A DNA stretch of 64,000 nucleotides, taken from Gammaproteobacteria bacterium. GTDB taxonomy: Bacteria > Pseudomonadota > Gammaproteobacteria > Steroidobacterales > Steroidobacteraceae. Both the position numbers and the translations under genes were made by a program. Under the pieces are notes generated by a model, which did no database searches, was not told where the DNA came from, and saw nothing but the letters and a program-made list of their open reading frames with translations. The stretch's first letter is position 1; each line of letters starts with the position of its first letter. Below, piece by piece: positions 18,975 through 28,399 of this stretch. The DNA lies in NCBI GenBank assembly GCA_025359205.1, contig JANYHD010000010.1, positions 88,167-152,166 on the forward strand, written 5' to 3'.

Positions 18975-19846
18975 GCGCCACCGCGATGAGTGCGCGCGCC
19001 TGGATGGCTTTCGCGGCGCTCGGCCTGATCTGGGGCGTGCCGTATTTCTTCATCAAGATTGCGGTACAGGAATTGTCGCCGTGGGTCGTGGCCTGGAGCC
19101 GCATCACGCTGGCCGCACTGGTGCTGTTGCCGATCGCGTGGCGTCGCGGCGCGCTGCACGCGCTCGGCAAGCACAAGCTGTCGATCGCCGCGTTCGGGTT
19201 GATCGAGTTCGTGATTCCCTTTTCCGCCATCTCGATCGGCGAGCGCTGGATCGATTCCTCGGTGACCGGCATCCTCATTGCCTCGGTGCCGCTGACCGTG
19301 CGCGTGATCTCACGTTTCTTCGGACTGCATGAGCCGCTCGGGCCATGGCGCCTCGCGGGCCTGCTGCTGGGGTTTTTAGGCGTTGTCTCGCTGCTGGGTT
19401 TTGGCAGCATCACAGGTCCGCTGGGCTGGGCGGGCGCGGGCTGCATGCTGCTGGCCGCCGTCTGCTATGCGGTCGGGCCGCTGATCATCCGCCGCCATCT
19501 CGGCGGACTCGATTCCTTCGGCCCGATCGCCGCGAGCCTCGCGGTATCCAGCGTCGCGCTGTTGGCGCCGGCGCTCCTGACATTCCCGCTGCACCAGCCC
19601 TCGGCACTCGCGCTCGCGTCGATTGCGATCCTGGGCTTAGCCTGCACCGCCGTGGCGATGTTGCTGATGTTCTACCTTGTCAACAATGCGGGTCCGGCGC
19701 GCGCCTCGGTGATCACCTACATCAATCCGGCGGTGGCGGCGCTGCTGGGCGTGGCGGTGCTGCACGAGCATCTGGGCATCGGCGGCATCACGGCGTTCGC
19801 GATGATCCTGGCTGGCTCCTGGCTCGCGACTCGCGCACGGAACTGA
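18971..19846 (+). CDS. DMT-superfamily (EamA) transporter
   Basis: A 291-residue inner membrane carrier with ten predicted helices in two EamA repeats (first begins FAALGLIWGVPYFFIKIA; second near LLAAVCYAVGPLIIRRHL). The ATG at 18971 overlaps the DUF3293 stop. The 3' end overlaps the convergent FMN reductase by 59 bases. Substrate unknown; relatives export amino acids or metabolites. Confidence 0.87.
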   Translation: MSATAMSARAWMAFAALGLIWGVPYFFIKIAVQELSPWVVAWSRITLAALVLLPIAWRRGALHALGKHKLSIAAFGLIEFVIPFSAISIGERWIDSSVTGILIASVPLTVRVISRFFGLHEPLGPWRLAGLLLGFLGVVSLLGFGSITGPLGWAGAGCMLLAAVCYAVGPLIIRRHLGGLDSFGPIAASLAVSSVALLAPALLTFPLHQPSALALASIAILGLACTAVAMLLMFYLVNNAGPARASVITYINPAVAALLGVAVLHEHLGIGGITAFAMILAGSWLATRARN

Positions 19847-20396
19847 CTTCGCGCACGTGGCTAACGAAGCCCTGCAGGTAAACCTGCAGCTGCTCCTGCA
19901 GTTTTGCATCGCGCAGGGCGCCGCTCTCGTCGAACACCTGCCCGGCGCGCGAGACCAGCATTCTTGAACCGGACCAGTGGCGCGCGCCCAGCACGCGCAG
20001 CACCGGGAGCCAGGCGGCCTGCGAAAGTATCGTGCCGAAGCCGCCGGGCGAGGCGCCAATCAGTCCCACTGGTTTGTCACCGAATACGCGCCTGATGTCA
20101 CTCCCAGGCCGCGACAGCCAGTCGATCGCGTTCTTGAATACGCCCGGGATGCCGTTGTTGTACTCGGGCGTGGCCAGCAACAATCCATCCGCCGCCACGA
20201 TGGCTTCTTTCAGCGAGGAGACGCTCTCGGGTATGCCTGTGCCTGCCTCGAAGTCGGCGTCGTAGAGCGGAATGCCGTGCAACGTGCGGATGTCGAGCGT
20301 CGCGTCCGGCGGCAAGAGCGTGGCAGCCGTGCGCAGCAGAGAGGTATTGAAGGAGCCGCGCCGCAGGCTCCCGGACAGGCCGATGAGCGTGGTCAT
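19788..20396 (-). CDS. NADPH-dependent FMN reductase (quinone/chromate reductase type)
   Basis: A 202-residue flavodoxin-fold reductase. The FMN phosphate loop is GLSGSLRRGSFNT near the start; TPEYNNGIPGVFKNAIDWLSR is the isoalloxazine-contacting motif; GASPGGFGT follows. Such enzymes reduce quinones, azo compounds or chromate. Its ATG shares one base with the ctaB stop (TGATG), so it is coupled to ctaB although not an oxidase gene. About 19 C-terminal residues lie in the overlap with the DMT gene. Confidence 0.88.
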   Translation of the reverse strand: MTTLIGLSGSLRRGSFNTSLLRTAATLLPPDATLDIRTLHGIPLYDADFEAGTGIPESVSSLKEAIVAADGLLLATPEYNNGIPGVFKNAIDWLSRPGSDIRRVFGDKPVGLIGASPGGFGTILSQAAWLPVLRVLGARHWSGSRMLVSRAGQVFDESGALRDAKLQEQLQVYLQGFVSHVREVSSVRESRARSQPGSSRTP

Positions 20397-21358
20397 CAGT
20401 GGCCCGTTGGCAGGTAGTGATCGACCAGCAGCGCCAGAAACAGCCACATGAGATAGCTGATCGAGAAACGAAACACGCGCATCGGCAGGTCGTCGCGGCG
20501 CGTGACTTTAAGCCGCACGGCGTGCACCAGGAAGCGCGTGTTCAGCACCAGCGCGGCCAGCAGGTAGATGGGCCCGCTCATGCCGGTGAGATAGGGCATG
20601 AGCGTCACCAGCGCCAGGATGACCGTGTACAGCAGCACGTGCAGCCGCGTGAATTCCACGCCGTGCGTGACCGGCAGCATGGGAATCTCGGCCTTGGCGT
20701 AGTCGCTGCGGCGCGCGATGGCCAGCGCCCAGAAATGCGGCGGGGTCCAGGCGAAGATGATCAGGAACAGCAGCAGCGCATGCGGATCGACGGTGTTGGT
20801 GACAGCCGCCCAGCCGAGCACCGGCGGCGCGGCGCCGGCGGCGCCGCCGATGACGATGTTCTGCGGCGTGGCGCGCTTGAGCCAGACGGTGTAGAGCACC
20901 GCGTAGCCGATCAGCGAGGCGAAGGTGAGTACGGCGGTGAGCGTGTTCACCAGCAGCACCAGCACCAACATCGAGGCGAGGCCGAGCACCGTGGCAAAGG
21001 CGATCGCCTGGCGATGATTCAACGTGCCGGTGGGCAGCGGGCGGCCCCGGGTACGCGCCATGTGGGCGTCGATGCGGCGGTCGAGCACGTGGTTGAAGGC
21101 CGCTGCGGAGCCCGCCGCCAGCGCAATGCCCAGGTTTCCAAACAGCAGGGCGTTGAGGGGGGGGAGTCCCGGTGTGGCCAGCAGCGTGCCGACCACCGCG
21201 GTCAATACGATCAACGCAACCACGCGCGGTTTCGTGAGCTCGAAGTAGTCGCGCCAGGTGGCCCTGCGCGCTTTGCCGGCGCCGCGCGCGACATCGGCGG
21301 TTGCAGCGCCTTCGGCGGGTGCAGCGCCACCGGCCACGGCGTCCACCGGCGCACTCAA
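20396..21358 (-). CDS. ctaB: CtaB, protoheme IX farnesyltransferase (heme O synthase)
   Basis: A UbiA-superfamily prenyltransferase that adds farnesyl to heme B, giving heme O for the aa3 oxidase. Visible: [18 protein letters not shown], the Asp-rich [19 protein letters not shown], and the second motif [19 protein letters not shown]. The likely start is TTG at 21358, overlapping the ctaA stop and preceded by GGAAG; GTG at 21346 is the alternative. The open frame runs far upstream through ctaA, but that part is not coding. Confidence 0.92.
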   Translation of the reverse strand: MSAPVDAVAGGAAPAEGAATADVARGAGKARRATWRDYFELTKPRVVALIVLTAVVGTLLATPGLPPLNALLFGNLGIALAAGSAAAFNHVLDRRIDAHMARTRGRPLPTGTLNHRQAIAFATVLGLASMLVLVLLVNTLTAVLTFASLIGYAVLYTVWLKRATPQNIVIGGAAGAAPPVLGWAAVTNTVDPHALLLFLIIFAWTPPHFWALAIARRSDYAKAEIPMLPVTHGVEFTRLHVLLYTVILALVTLMPYLTGMSGPIYLLAALVLNTRFLVHAVRLKVTRRDDLPMRVFRFSISYLMWLFLALLVDHYLPTGH

Positions 21359-22320
21359 GAGGGCTTCCAGGCCGGTCGCAGCGAGCGGTTCAGTGCCACG
21401 ACCGACAGCAGCAGCAGCGCGGCGCCGGCATTGTGGGCGGTCGCGAGGATGAGCGGGAAACCGCGCATCACCATCGAGATGCCGATGGCAAGCTGCAGGG
21501 CCAGCGTCAGCAGCACGGCCACGGCCGCGCGGCGCGCGAACGGGTCGCTGCGCGAGCGCAGTACGCGCACCGCCGCCAGCAGCAGCATTCCGGCGGCCAG
21601 CAGCGCGCCCAGCCGGTGGGCGAAATGGATACCGGTGCTGCCCTGCATCGGTGGCCACCACAGGCCCTGGCATTTCGGGAAATCGGGGCAACCGATTGCG
21701 GCGTAGTGGCTGCTGGTCCACCCGCCGAGCGCGAGCTGCAGCGCCAGGGCCGCGAGCCCGAGCAGCGCCAGCCGCCGCGTGAGCTGGAGGCTCGAGCCGA
21801 GGAAGTTCGTGCTGCCGCGCCAGGCGCTCGCCTGCCGGCGGCCGAGGGTCAAAACCTGCCACCAGAGCGCGGACAATGTGGTCAGTCCGAGCAGCAAATG
21901 GGCGGTGACGATGACGGGCTCCAGGCGCGCGGTGACGGTCAACATCCCGAGCAGTCCCTGCGCGATGACGAGCGTCACGAGCCCAGCCGCATACGGAATG
22001 GAGACGATCCTCTGCTGCCTCGTTTGTATCGCTAATGCGGCAATAGAGAGAATTAAAAGGCCTAATGTCGCGGCAGCGTATCGATGGATCATCTCTTTCC
22101 AGGCCTTGCCGGGCTCGACGGGGACGCCGTCGAGGCTGCCGCCCGAACTTTGGGCCGCTTCCACGGCGCCCGCGGGAGTGACATGCCCATAGCAACCGGG
22201 CCAGTCCGGACAGCCCAATCCCGCCGCCGATAGCCGCACGTAGGCGCCCAGCACCACGACGCACAGGCACAGCAGAAAGGCCGTCACGACCAGCGGGCGA
22301 ATGAGAGAGGCGCGGGGCAT
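21355..22320 (-). CDS. ctaA: CtaA, heme A synthase
   Basis: A 321-residue multi-helix protein that oxidises heme O to heme A. The family's paired-histidine helices are seen in [48 protein letters not shown] and [13 protein letters not shown], along with the cysteine region [12 protein letters not shown] and its repeat [14 protein letters not shown] at 22320. ctaB overlaps its end. Confidence 0.93.
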   Translation of the reverse strand: MPRASLIRPLVVTAFLLCLCVVVLGAYVRLSAAGLGCPDWPGCYGHVTPAGAVEAAQSSGGSLDGVPVEPGKAWKEMIHRYAAATLGLLILSIAALAIQTRQQRIVSIPYAAGLVTLVIAQGLLGMLTVTARLEPVIVTAHLLLGLTTLSALWWQVLTLGRRQASAWRGSTNFLGSSLQLTRRLALLGLAALALQLALGGWTSSHYAAIGCPDFPKCQGLWWPPMQGSTGIHFAHRLGALLAAGMLLLAAVRVLRSRSDPFARRAAVAVLLTLALQLAIGISMVMRGFPLILATAHNAGAALLLLSVVALNRSLRPAWKPS

Positions 22321-22337
22321 CGTTGAACCGTCTTGTG

Positions 22338-22967
22338 TCAGCCGATGTGGGAAAGCTCGAGCAGTTTCTTGAGGTCTTCGCGCAGGCCCTTGGGGTCCTT
22401 GTGCACATCGTAACGCATCATCAGATTCCCCAAGGGATCGACGATGAAGATTGCCCCGTCCCGCGCCGCAGGGACCAACCGCAGGAGCGGCGCCGCCTCG
22501 CTCCCGGAGGCATCGAGGGCGATCAGGCCGGCGTGCTCGTGCTGGAGGTAGTCCAGGTCGCAGCAGCCTGGGCCGGCGAGCAGCACGCGCTGCGCGCGCG
22601 GGGTGAGTTGCGCCAGCGAGAGCCAGGTCTGCCGGGCGTACACCAGCGTGTTGCGGCAGGCGGCATCGCAGCCCGACTCGCCGTGCCCAATGACCAGCAG
22701 CGTCCACTTGCCGCGCAAGACGGTTGCCGTCGCGCGTGCGCCGCCCATTCCGCCGCTGGGTCCACCACCTGCCAGCAGCAAGGCGAGCTCGGGCAGTGTG
22801 ACCGGCGTGACGAGTTCGCCATGATTGGTGCGCAGCGTGGGGCGCCAGCTCGAGCCGTAGTACAGCCAGAAGGCGCCGGCCAGTGGGGCCGCGAACAGGA
22901 TGAACAACAACAGCACCGGGCGGCGGTTGTTGCGGGACGTGGCAGGTGTGGCAAGCGGGGCATTCAT
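22338..22967 (-). CDS. SCO1/thioredoxin-like membrane protein of the oxidase assembly cluster
   Basis: A 209-residue protein with one N-terminal membrane anchor (about 17-38) and a periplasmic domain carrying a C-x3-C motif (SGCDAAC), the copper-binding pattern of SCO-type CuA chaperones. The C-terminal [20 protein letters not shown] matches the thioredoxin-fold SCO end. The rest is divergent from true SCO1. It lies between SURF1 and ctaA, overlapping SURF1 as ATGA, so a role in oxidase metallation or redox control is likely. Confidence 0.78.
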   Translation of the reverse strand: MNAPLATPATSRNNRRPVLLLFILFAAPLAGAFWLYYGSSWRPTLRTNHGELVTPVTLPELALLLAGGGPSGGMGGARATATVLRGKWTLLVIGHGESGCDAACRNTLVYARQTWLSLAQLTPRAQRVLLAGPGCCDLDYLQHEHAGLIALDASGSEAAPLLRLVPAARDGAIFIVDPLGNLMMRYDVHKDPKGLREDLKKLLELSHIG

Positions 22968-23746
22968 GGTTTGCGTCGCTCGATGTTCATGAAGAAGTAC
23001 AGGAACAACGTGAGGGCGGCAAAGGCCCACCACTGCAGCGCGTAGGCCAGGTGGCGCGCGGGTCCGAAGCCCTCGCCCGCCGGTTGCCAGTCACAGCGGT
23101 ACCCATAGGGTTCGGCCGCGCCGAGCAGCAGTTGGCGCGGCTCGATGGGCCGCTTGAGTGCGGCAGCGAGCTCGTCCGTTGTCGGAAAACTGGTGCGCTT
23201 GGGCCAGGCAGGGCCAGCGTCCGGCGCGGCGTGGCCCATGCCGATTGCCGCGGAGGGCAGCAGGTCAATGCGGCCGCCGAGCTCGATTGCGTTCAGGGGC
23301 GGCAGCGCAATGTCGGGGAGCCGGTCGCGTCGGCCCTCCGGCAGCGGCAGCCAGCCGCGGTTCACCAGCAACGCGCGGCCGTCCTCGAGCAGCAGCGGGG
23401 TCAGCACTTCGTAGCCGGTGGCGCCAGAGTGGCCCATGTTGTCGAGCAGGAACTGATGCGCGCCGTCGTAGTGACCGTGCAGGTGCAGCGCGGCATAGCG
23501 CGGCAGATCGGCAGTCGAGCGTGCACCGAGTTCGCTGCCGGGCTGTAGCGTCCCCGCGGCGAAGGCAGCCTCCACGGCGCGCTTTTCCCCTGCGCGATGC
23601 CACTGCCAGCGTCCCAGCAAGCCGAACGCGAGGACGCCGGTGCAGGCCAGCAGCGTCATCCAGGCGCCGGCCCGCAGGCGGTGGTTGCGAAGCTCCACTT
23701 GCAGCACGCGCGGGGCACTCCGAGGATCGGAAAAAGCGGCCGGCAT
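22964..23746 (-). CDS. SURF1-family oxidase assembly protein
   Basis: A 260-residue SURF1 (Shy1) protein with two membrane helices (about 28-46 and 233-252) flanking a periplasmic domain: FGLLGRWQWHRAGEKRAV after helix 1, then GYEVLTPLLLEDGRALLVNRGWLP. It helps insert heme a into subunit I. First gene of the minus-strand assembly run SURF1-SCO-like-ctaA-ctaB; it diverges from the DUF2909 gene. Confidence 0.92.
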   Translation of the reverse strand: MPAAFSDPRSAPRVLQVELRNHRLRAGAWMTLLACTGVLAFGLLGRWQWHRAGEKRAVEAAFAAGTLQPGSELGARSTADLPRYAALHLHGHYDGAHQFLLDNMGHSGATGYEVLTPLLLEDGRALLVNRGWLPLPEGRRDRLPDIALPPLNAIELGGRIDLLPSAAIGMGHAAPDAGPAWPKRTSFPTTDELAAALKRPIEPRQLLLGAAEPYGYRCDWQPAGEGFGPARHLAYALQWWAFAALTLFLYFFMNIERRKP

Positions 23747-23783
23747 TGTGCCGCCCGGTGGGCGCGGAGTACAGGCGCGCGCC

Positions 23784-23789
23784 TATACT
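23784..23789 (+). promoter_or_regulatory. Possible -10 element for DUF2909
   Basis: TATACT stands 31 bases before the DUF2909 start, in the 74-base gap between divergent SURF1 and DUF2909. I see no good -35 at 16-18 bases, so this is weak. Confidence 0.25.
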
Positions 23790-23820
23790 TGCAGGCCTTA
23801 AGCGCCATGGGAGCGAGGGG

Positions 23821-24033
23821 ATGGAACTGATCAGGGTGGCCGTGATCGTGGTGCTGGTGGCCATCGTCGCCAGCCTCGCCATGGCGCTCTACTACCTGGC
23901 GACCGACCGCGGCGAGTCCAAGAAGCTCGTGAATTCGCTGACGGTGCGCATCGCGCTGTCGGTGGTGCTGTTCCTGCTGCTGATGCTGGCCTGGCGCTTC
24001 GGCCTGATCCATCCGCACGGCATTGCGCAATAG
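23821..24033 (+). CDS. DUF2909 twin-transmembrane protein
   Basis: A 70-residue protein with two helices (about 4-26 and 45-62) joined by a polar loop ATDRGESKKLVNSLTVRIALS, the DUF2909 pattern. Members sit among cytochrome oxidase genes, usually next to SURF1, as here. Function unproven; oxidase assembly is the likely area. GCGAGGGG directly precedes the ATG. Confidence 0.87.
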   Translation: MELIRVAVIVVLVAIVASLAMALYYLATDRGESKKLVNSLTVRIALSVVLFLLLMLAWRFGLIHPHGIAQ

Positions 24034-24035
24034 CG

Positions 24036-24920
24036 GTGCGGCCGCAATCGATCGGGCTGGCCTGCGCTCTGCTCGGCGCCGTCGGCTTCTCCTTTAAGGC
24101 GATCCTGGTCAAGGCCGCGTACCGTTACGGTGTCGATGCCGAAACGCTGCTGGCCTTGCGCATGCTGTACTCGTTGCCGTTGTTCCTGCTGATGGGATAC
24201 ACGGCGCGCAATGCGGCCGAGCCCATCGTGGCGGCGGACTGGCGCGCGTTGCTGCTGCTCGGGCTGCTGGGCTACTACGGTTCGAGTTACCTGGATTTCC
24301 TGGGACTGCGCTACATCTCGGCCGCGCTCGAGCGGCTGATCCTGTTTGTCTATCCGACCATCGTGGTGCTGTACGTCGCCTGGCGCTCGCGGCGCGCGCC
24401 GGCCCGGCCGACGCTGATCGCGTTGTCCCTGTGCTACGCGGGCGTGGCGTTGGTGGTCACGCACGATGTGCGCGCAGGCAGCGGCAATGTGCTCGTCGGC
24501 GGCACACTCGTGTTCGCGAGCGCGGTCTGCTACGCGGCCTACCTGCTGGGCGCGGCGCCGCTGCTGACGCGCCTCGGTTCGGCGCGCGTCGCGGCCTGGG
24601 CCACCCTGGTCGCCTGCATTGCGGCACTCCTGCAGTTCGTAGCCTGGCGGCCGCTCGCGCTGGCCGTGGCGCAGCCCTGGCAGGTGCAGGCTCTGAGCGC
24701 AGCGATGGCGGTGTTCTCCACCGTGCTGCCGATCTGGCTGGTGTCGGAGGGCATACGCAGGCTCGGCGCCGCGCCGACTGCGATGATCAGTTCGCTCGGT
24801 CCGCCGATCACGATGTTGCTGGCCTGGTGGCTGCTGGGTGAAGCACTCGGGGCGCTGCAGCTGCTGGGCGCGGCGCTGGTGATCGGCGGCGTGCGGCTCG
24901 TGGCCGCGGGCGAGTCATGA
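24036..24920 (+). CDS. DMT-superfamily (EamA) transporter
   Basis: A 294-residue ten-helix carrier with two EamA repeats (LLGAVGFSFKAILVKAAYR; second half SAVCYAAYLLGAAPLLTRLG). The start is GTG at 24036, two bases after the DUF2909 stop, implying co-transcription. Substrate unknown. It is not closely similar to the DMT gene at 18971. Confidence 0.87.
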   Translation: MRPQSIGLACALLGAVGFSFKAILVKAAYRYGVDAETLLALRMLYSLPLFLLMGYTARNAAEPIVAADWRALLLLGLLGYYGSSYLDFLGLRYISAALERLILFVYPTIVVLYVAWRSRRAPARPTLIALSLCYAGVALVVTHDVRAGSGNVLVGGTLVFASAVCYAAYLLGAAPLLTRLGSARVAAWATLVACIAALLQFVAWRPLALAVAQPWQVQALSAAMAVFSTVLPIWLVSEGIRRLGAAPTAMISSLGPPITMLLAWWLLGEALGALQLLGAALVIGGVRLVAAGES

Positions 24921-24975
24921 ATCGCGGAGCTGCAGGGACTAAGCTAGGGGCTGTACACACTCAGGGGATCGCTGC

Positions 24976-26799
24976 GTGAGCAGGTGGATCTGGCAACCGC
25001 GTTACGCGCTGGCAGCGCTGGCCCTGCTGTGGATCGTGGGTCTGTACGCGCGCGGCTACTGGACGCCCGACGAACCGCGAGAAGCCGCGCTTGCCGCCTC
25101 CGTCAGCGCGCAGGCGCACCCGCTCCCCTTGCTCGGTGGCCAGCACTTCGCGGAAAAACCGCCGCTCACATACTGGTTGGCCGGCGCCTCGATGCGTGTG
25201 CTGGGGGCGAGTCCGGCGGCCGCGCGCATGCCGCAGCTTTTCTACGCGTTGCTGGCGTTTGGCGCCATGCTGGCCTTGCTGCGCACGCTGCTGGGCGCCG
25301 CTGCGCGCGAGTCAGTGCTCAGTGGCGCGTTGCTGTTTGCCACCACGTTGCTCGTGTACCAGGTGCAGATCTGGCTCGACACCGACGCCTTGCTGCTTGC
25401 CGGCGTCGCGGTGGCGCTGGCGGGGATGTACGCCGCGCTCGCCGTGGCGGGCGAGCACGCGGCGGCGCGCGCGGCGCGCTGGCGCGGCTACATCGTGATG
25501 CACGCCGGACTCACGCTCGCCTTCTTCGCGAAGAATTTCGCGGCCTGGCTGGTGCCGGTGCTGGCCTTCCTCGGCTGCATCGCCTGGGAGCGGCGCTGGC
25601 GGGAGCTGTGGCGAGCGCAGTTCTGGCTGCCGGCGCTCCTGCCTGCGGTGTGCATCGCCTGGTGGGTGAGCGCGGTCGCGGCTGAACCGGACGGCGCACG
25701 ATCGCTCCGCATCCTGTTCTGGAACAACCTCGCCGGTCGCCTGCTGCCGGTGGCGGCGGATGCGCAATACGACTACGCCAGCGGCCATCGGAATTCGCCC
25801 GGCAGCTATTTCCTGGAACTCCCGTTGTACCTGTTGCCGTGGACGGTCTTCGCGGCCTACGCGCTCAAGTCGGCATGGCACGGTGTACGCGCGGCAGGTC
25901 CCAGGCGCGCCGCCTGGCGTTTCGCGCTGTGCGTGGCTTTCCCTGGCCTCGTGGTGCTCTCCTTCGCGGCCACCGCGCGCGGCATCTACGCGGCGCCCTG
26001 CATGATCGGCTTCGTGCTGCTCATCGCGCTGTCGATCGAAGGGCTGACCGCCGGTAGGCTGGCCGCCGACGGCACAGCGGCCCGGCGGGTGCGCAAAGGC
26101 ACGGCGCTGCTGATGCTGCTGGCGGCGCTGCTCGTGCTGGGCGCGAGTGCTGCGCTGCAGTGGACGGTGCTGCGCGCGCCCTGGCCCGTGTATCTGGTGA
26201 GCTCCTGCACGGCGGCTGTGGTGGCCGCCTGGTGCGCGGGCCTGTGCCTGGCGCCGCGGGCAACAGCTCCGTCGCAACCGACCGTGGCTGCGCGGGTGCA
26301 GCAGTTCGCGCTGGCCTGGAGCCTGCTGTTCTCGATCGGCGTGTTGTGCCTGTGGGGTGCGATGAATCGAGTGCAGGACCTCGACGCGGTGGCGCGGCGC
26401 GTGGCAGCGAATGCCGGGCCTGATCCGCTGTTGCTGTGGAGCCCGGATGAAACCACGCTCGCCTGGGCGCAACTCTACCTGCCGCCCAGGAGCTGGCGGA
26501 CGTTGAACACCGTGGGCGTGGCTACTCCCGCCGCAGTCGCGCAGGAACTGCGCGGTGCGCCGGCCAATGCGGTGATCGTGAGCCAGGCGCCCGGCAAGTG
26601 GTCGCGCCAGCAATGGCTCGCGTTCCTGCACGGGGATGCACGCCTGGTGGGCGCTGCTGGGGGCGATCCGGCCACGGTCGCCACAGTGGCCGCGGCCGCC
26701 ATGAACGAGCCGCTGCTCAGTGAGGGTGGCTATACCGTGCGCACGCAGGTTGTGCGGCCCGGTGGGCGCAGCTATTTTCTCTGGCGACGCGGCCGTTGA
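24976..26799 (+). CDS. GT39-type membrane glycosyltransferase (ArnT-like)
   Basis: A 607-residue protein with an N-terminal helix, the acidic periplasmic motif TPDEPREAALAASV, FAEKPPLTYWLAGASMRV, and about a dozen hydrophobic segments: the ArnT/dolichyl-mannosyltransferase architecture. Family members move a sugar from a polyprenyl phosphate to lipid A or another acceptor on the periplasmic side. Start GTG at 24976. No undecaprenyl-sugar genes are nearby, so donor and acceptor are unknown. Confidence 0.86.
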   Translation: MSRWIWQPRYALAALALLWIVGLYARGYWTPDEPREAALAASVSAQAHPLPLLGGQHFAEKPPLTYWLAGASMRVLGASPAAARMPQLFYALLAFGAMLALLRTLLGAAARESVLSGALLFATTLLVYQVQIWLDTDALLLAGVAVALAGMYAALAVAGEHAAARAARWRGYIVMHAGLTLAFFAKNFAAWLVPVLAFLGCIAWERRWRELWRAQFWLPALLPAVCIAWWVSAVAAEPDGARSLRILFWNNLAGRLLPVAADAQYDYASGHRNSPGSYFLELPLYLLPWTVFAAYALKSAWHGVRAAGPRRAAWRFALCVAFPGLVVLSFAATARGIYAAPCMIGFVLLIALSIEGLTAGRLAADGTAARRVRKGTALLMLLAALLVLGASAALQWTVLRAPWPVYLVSSCTAAVVAAWCAGLCLAPRATAPSQPTVAARVQQFALAWSLLFSIGVLCLWGAMNRVQDLDAVARRVAANAGPDPLLLWSPDETTLAWAQLYLPPRSWRTLNTVGVATPAAVAQELRGAPANAVIVSQAPGKWSRQQWLAFLHGDARLVGAAGGDPATVATVAAAAMNEPLLSEGGYTVRTQVVRPGGRSYFLWRRGR

Positions 26800-26845
26800 G
26801 CCACAGGCAAATGACTTTAGCCGCACGCAGATCCGGAGCAGTTCA

Positions 26846-28198
26846 ATGACAATCACAGTTGACCGGCGCCGCAGCGTCGCCCTGCTGGCCGGCATTGCAC
26901 TGGGCACCGTCCTGGGCGGAACAATCCCCGCGAGCGCCGCAGCGGCGGCAGAGCCGCGCATCGATGCCGCGAGGCTCCAGGCCACGCTGGAACGGCTCAG
27001 CACCTACGGTCGGCGAGTCGGCGGCAGCTTCGCGGACGGCGTCAGCCGCGTCGCGTATTCCGACGCGGACGTGGCGGGCCGTGCCTACGTGATGGGCCTG
27101 ATGCGCGAGGCGGGACTTACGCCGCATATCGATGCGGCGGGCAACATCACCGGCACGCGTGCGGGGAGCGATCCCTCGCTCAAGGCGATCGTCATCGGCT
27201 CGCATATTGATTCGGTGCCGGGCGGCGGGAATTTTGACGGTCAGCTCGGCTCGATGGCGGCCATCGAGGTGGTGCGGGCGCTGAACGATCAGCACGTGGC
27301 AACGCGCCATCCCCTGGAAGTGACGCTGTGGTCGAACGAAGAGGGTGGGCCGATCGGCAGCATTGCCGTGGTGGGAACCGTACCGGCCGAGATGCTCGAG
27401 CGGCGCTTCAATGGCGTGCCGATGCGCGAGGGACTGCAGAAGATCGGCGGCGATCCGGATCATCTGGCGCTGGCGCGCCGCGCGCCGCAGTCGTTGCACT
27501 GCTATATCGAGTTGCACATCGAGCAGGGCGGCGTGCTCGAAAAGGCGGGCATCGCGATCGGCGTCGTCGATGGCATCGTCAGCATCGACGAATATGACGT
27601 CGAGCTGAAAGGTTTCGCGAACCATGCTGGCACCACGCCGATGGGCGAGCGCCACGATGCGCTGCTGGCGGCCGCGAAAGTAGTCGAGGCGGTGCGCGAG
27701 ATCGCCACGCGCGTGCCGGGACGGCAGGTGGGCACGGTCGGGCGCTTCGAGGTGTTCCCGAACGCGCCCAACGTGATTCCCGGGCTGGTGAAACTCAGCG
27801 TCGAGTTTCGCGACCTGTCAGCCGAGACCATCGCCGCGCTGGGCGCGGAGACGGCGGCGCGGCTGCAGCAGATCGCGCGCGAGACCGGCACCGAAATCTC
27901 GATGGTGCGCGCGGTCCACGATGACCCGGCCCTTGCCGATGTGCGCATCCAGAAGCAGATCGAGGCGGCCGCGGCCACGCTCGGATTGAAGTCGATGCAC
28001 ATGCCAAGCGGCGCGGGTCACGACGCGCAGAACCTGGCGAAGCTCACGCCGATGGGCATGATCTTCATCCCGAGCATCGGCGGCATCAGCCATTCGCCCA
28101 AGGAACTGTCGCGCTGGTCGGACTGCGCCAACGGCGCTGACGTGCTGCTGCGCACGGTGCTGCGCGTGGATCGGAGCGATCTGCGGCCCGCTTCGTAG
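26846..28198 (+). CDS. M20-family Zn amidohydrolase (N-carbamoyl-amino acid/allantoate type), probably exported
   Basis: A 450-residue hydrolase of the allantoate amidohydrolase/N-carbamoylase group: metal motif GSHIDSVPGGGNFDGQLGSM, catalytic Glu region SNEEGGPIGS, HIEQGGVLEKAGIAIGVVDG, dimerisation loop GFANHAGTTPMGERHDA, and late PSGAGHDAQNLA. Unlike typical cytoplasmic members it begins MTITVDRRRSVALLAGIALG and has an Ala-rich cleavage region, a twin-arginine-like or Sec leader. It removes ureido or carbamoyl groups; the exact substrate is not readable. Confidence 0.88.
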   Translation: MTITVDRRRSVALLAGIALGTVLGGTIPASAAAAAEPRIDAARLQATLERLSTYGRRVGGSFADGVSRVAYSDADVAGRAYVMGLMREAGLTPHIDAAGNITGTRAGSDPSLKAIVIGSHIDSVPGGGNFDGQLGSMAAIEVVRALNDQHVATRHPLEVTLWSNEEGGPIGSIAVVGTVPAEMLERRFNGVPMREGLQKIGGDPDHLALARRAPQSLHCYIELHIEQGGVLEKAGIAIGVVDGIVSIDEYDVELKGFANHAGTTPMGERHDALLAAAKVVEAVREIATRVPGRQVGTVGRFEVFPNAPNVIPGLVKLSVEFRDLSAETIAALGAETAARLQQIARETGTEISMVRAVHDDPALADVRIQKQIEAAAATLGLKSMHMPSGAGHDAQNLAKLTPMGMIFIPSIGGISHSPKELSRWSDCANGADVLLRTVLRVDRSDLRPAS

Positions 28199-28220
28199 CG
28201 GCTAGTCGCTGTCGTTTTTT
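28197..28220 (+). terminator. Weak intrinsic terminator after the M20 gene
   Basis: AGCG (28197-28200) can pair with CGCT (28207-28210), followed by GTCG and six Ts (28215-28220). The stem is short but the T-run is the clearest in the region. Confidence 0.4.
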
Positions 28221-28328
28221 GCTCAAGGCCGAACCGAGCTAGAGGCGCGTGCCTCCTCCCTTGCCAGGCAGCGGCAGTCCAGCCCTTGTGGCTGTCGCGT
28301 GGGAGGGCGTATCAGCGTGACTGCTGGT

Positions 28329-28346
28329 GACCCTTATGCAAGGGTC
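28329..28346. other. Seven-pair hairpin in a convergent gap
   Basis: GACCCTT (28329-28335) pairs with AAGGGTC (28340-28346) around a 4-base loop, between the convergent M20 and TPR genes. No T-run on either side. The rest of the 28199-28399 gap shows nothing I can name. Confidence 0.3.
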
Positions 28347-28399
28347 GCAAATTGCCGGCTTCGGGCACTTTGATGTTGCACGCTAGGCATTGCGAGGCA

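Noticed and set aside
21359..22408. Upstream extension of the ctaB frame
   Set aside because: Runs through ctaA out of phase; only the part after 21358 matches prenyltransferases.
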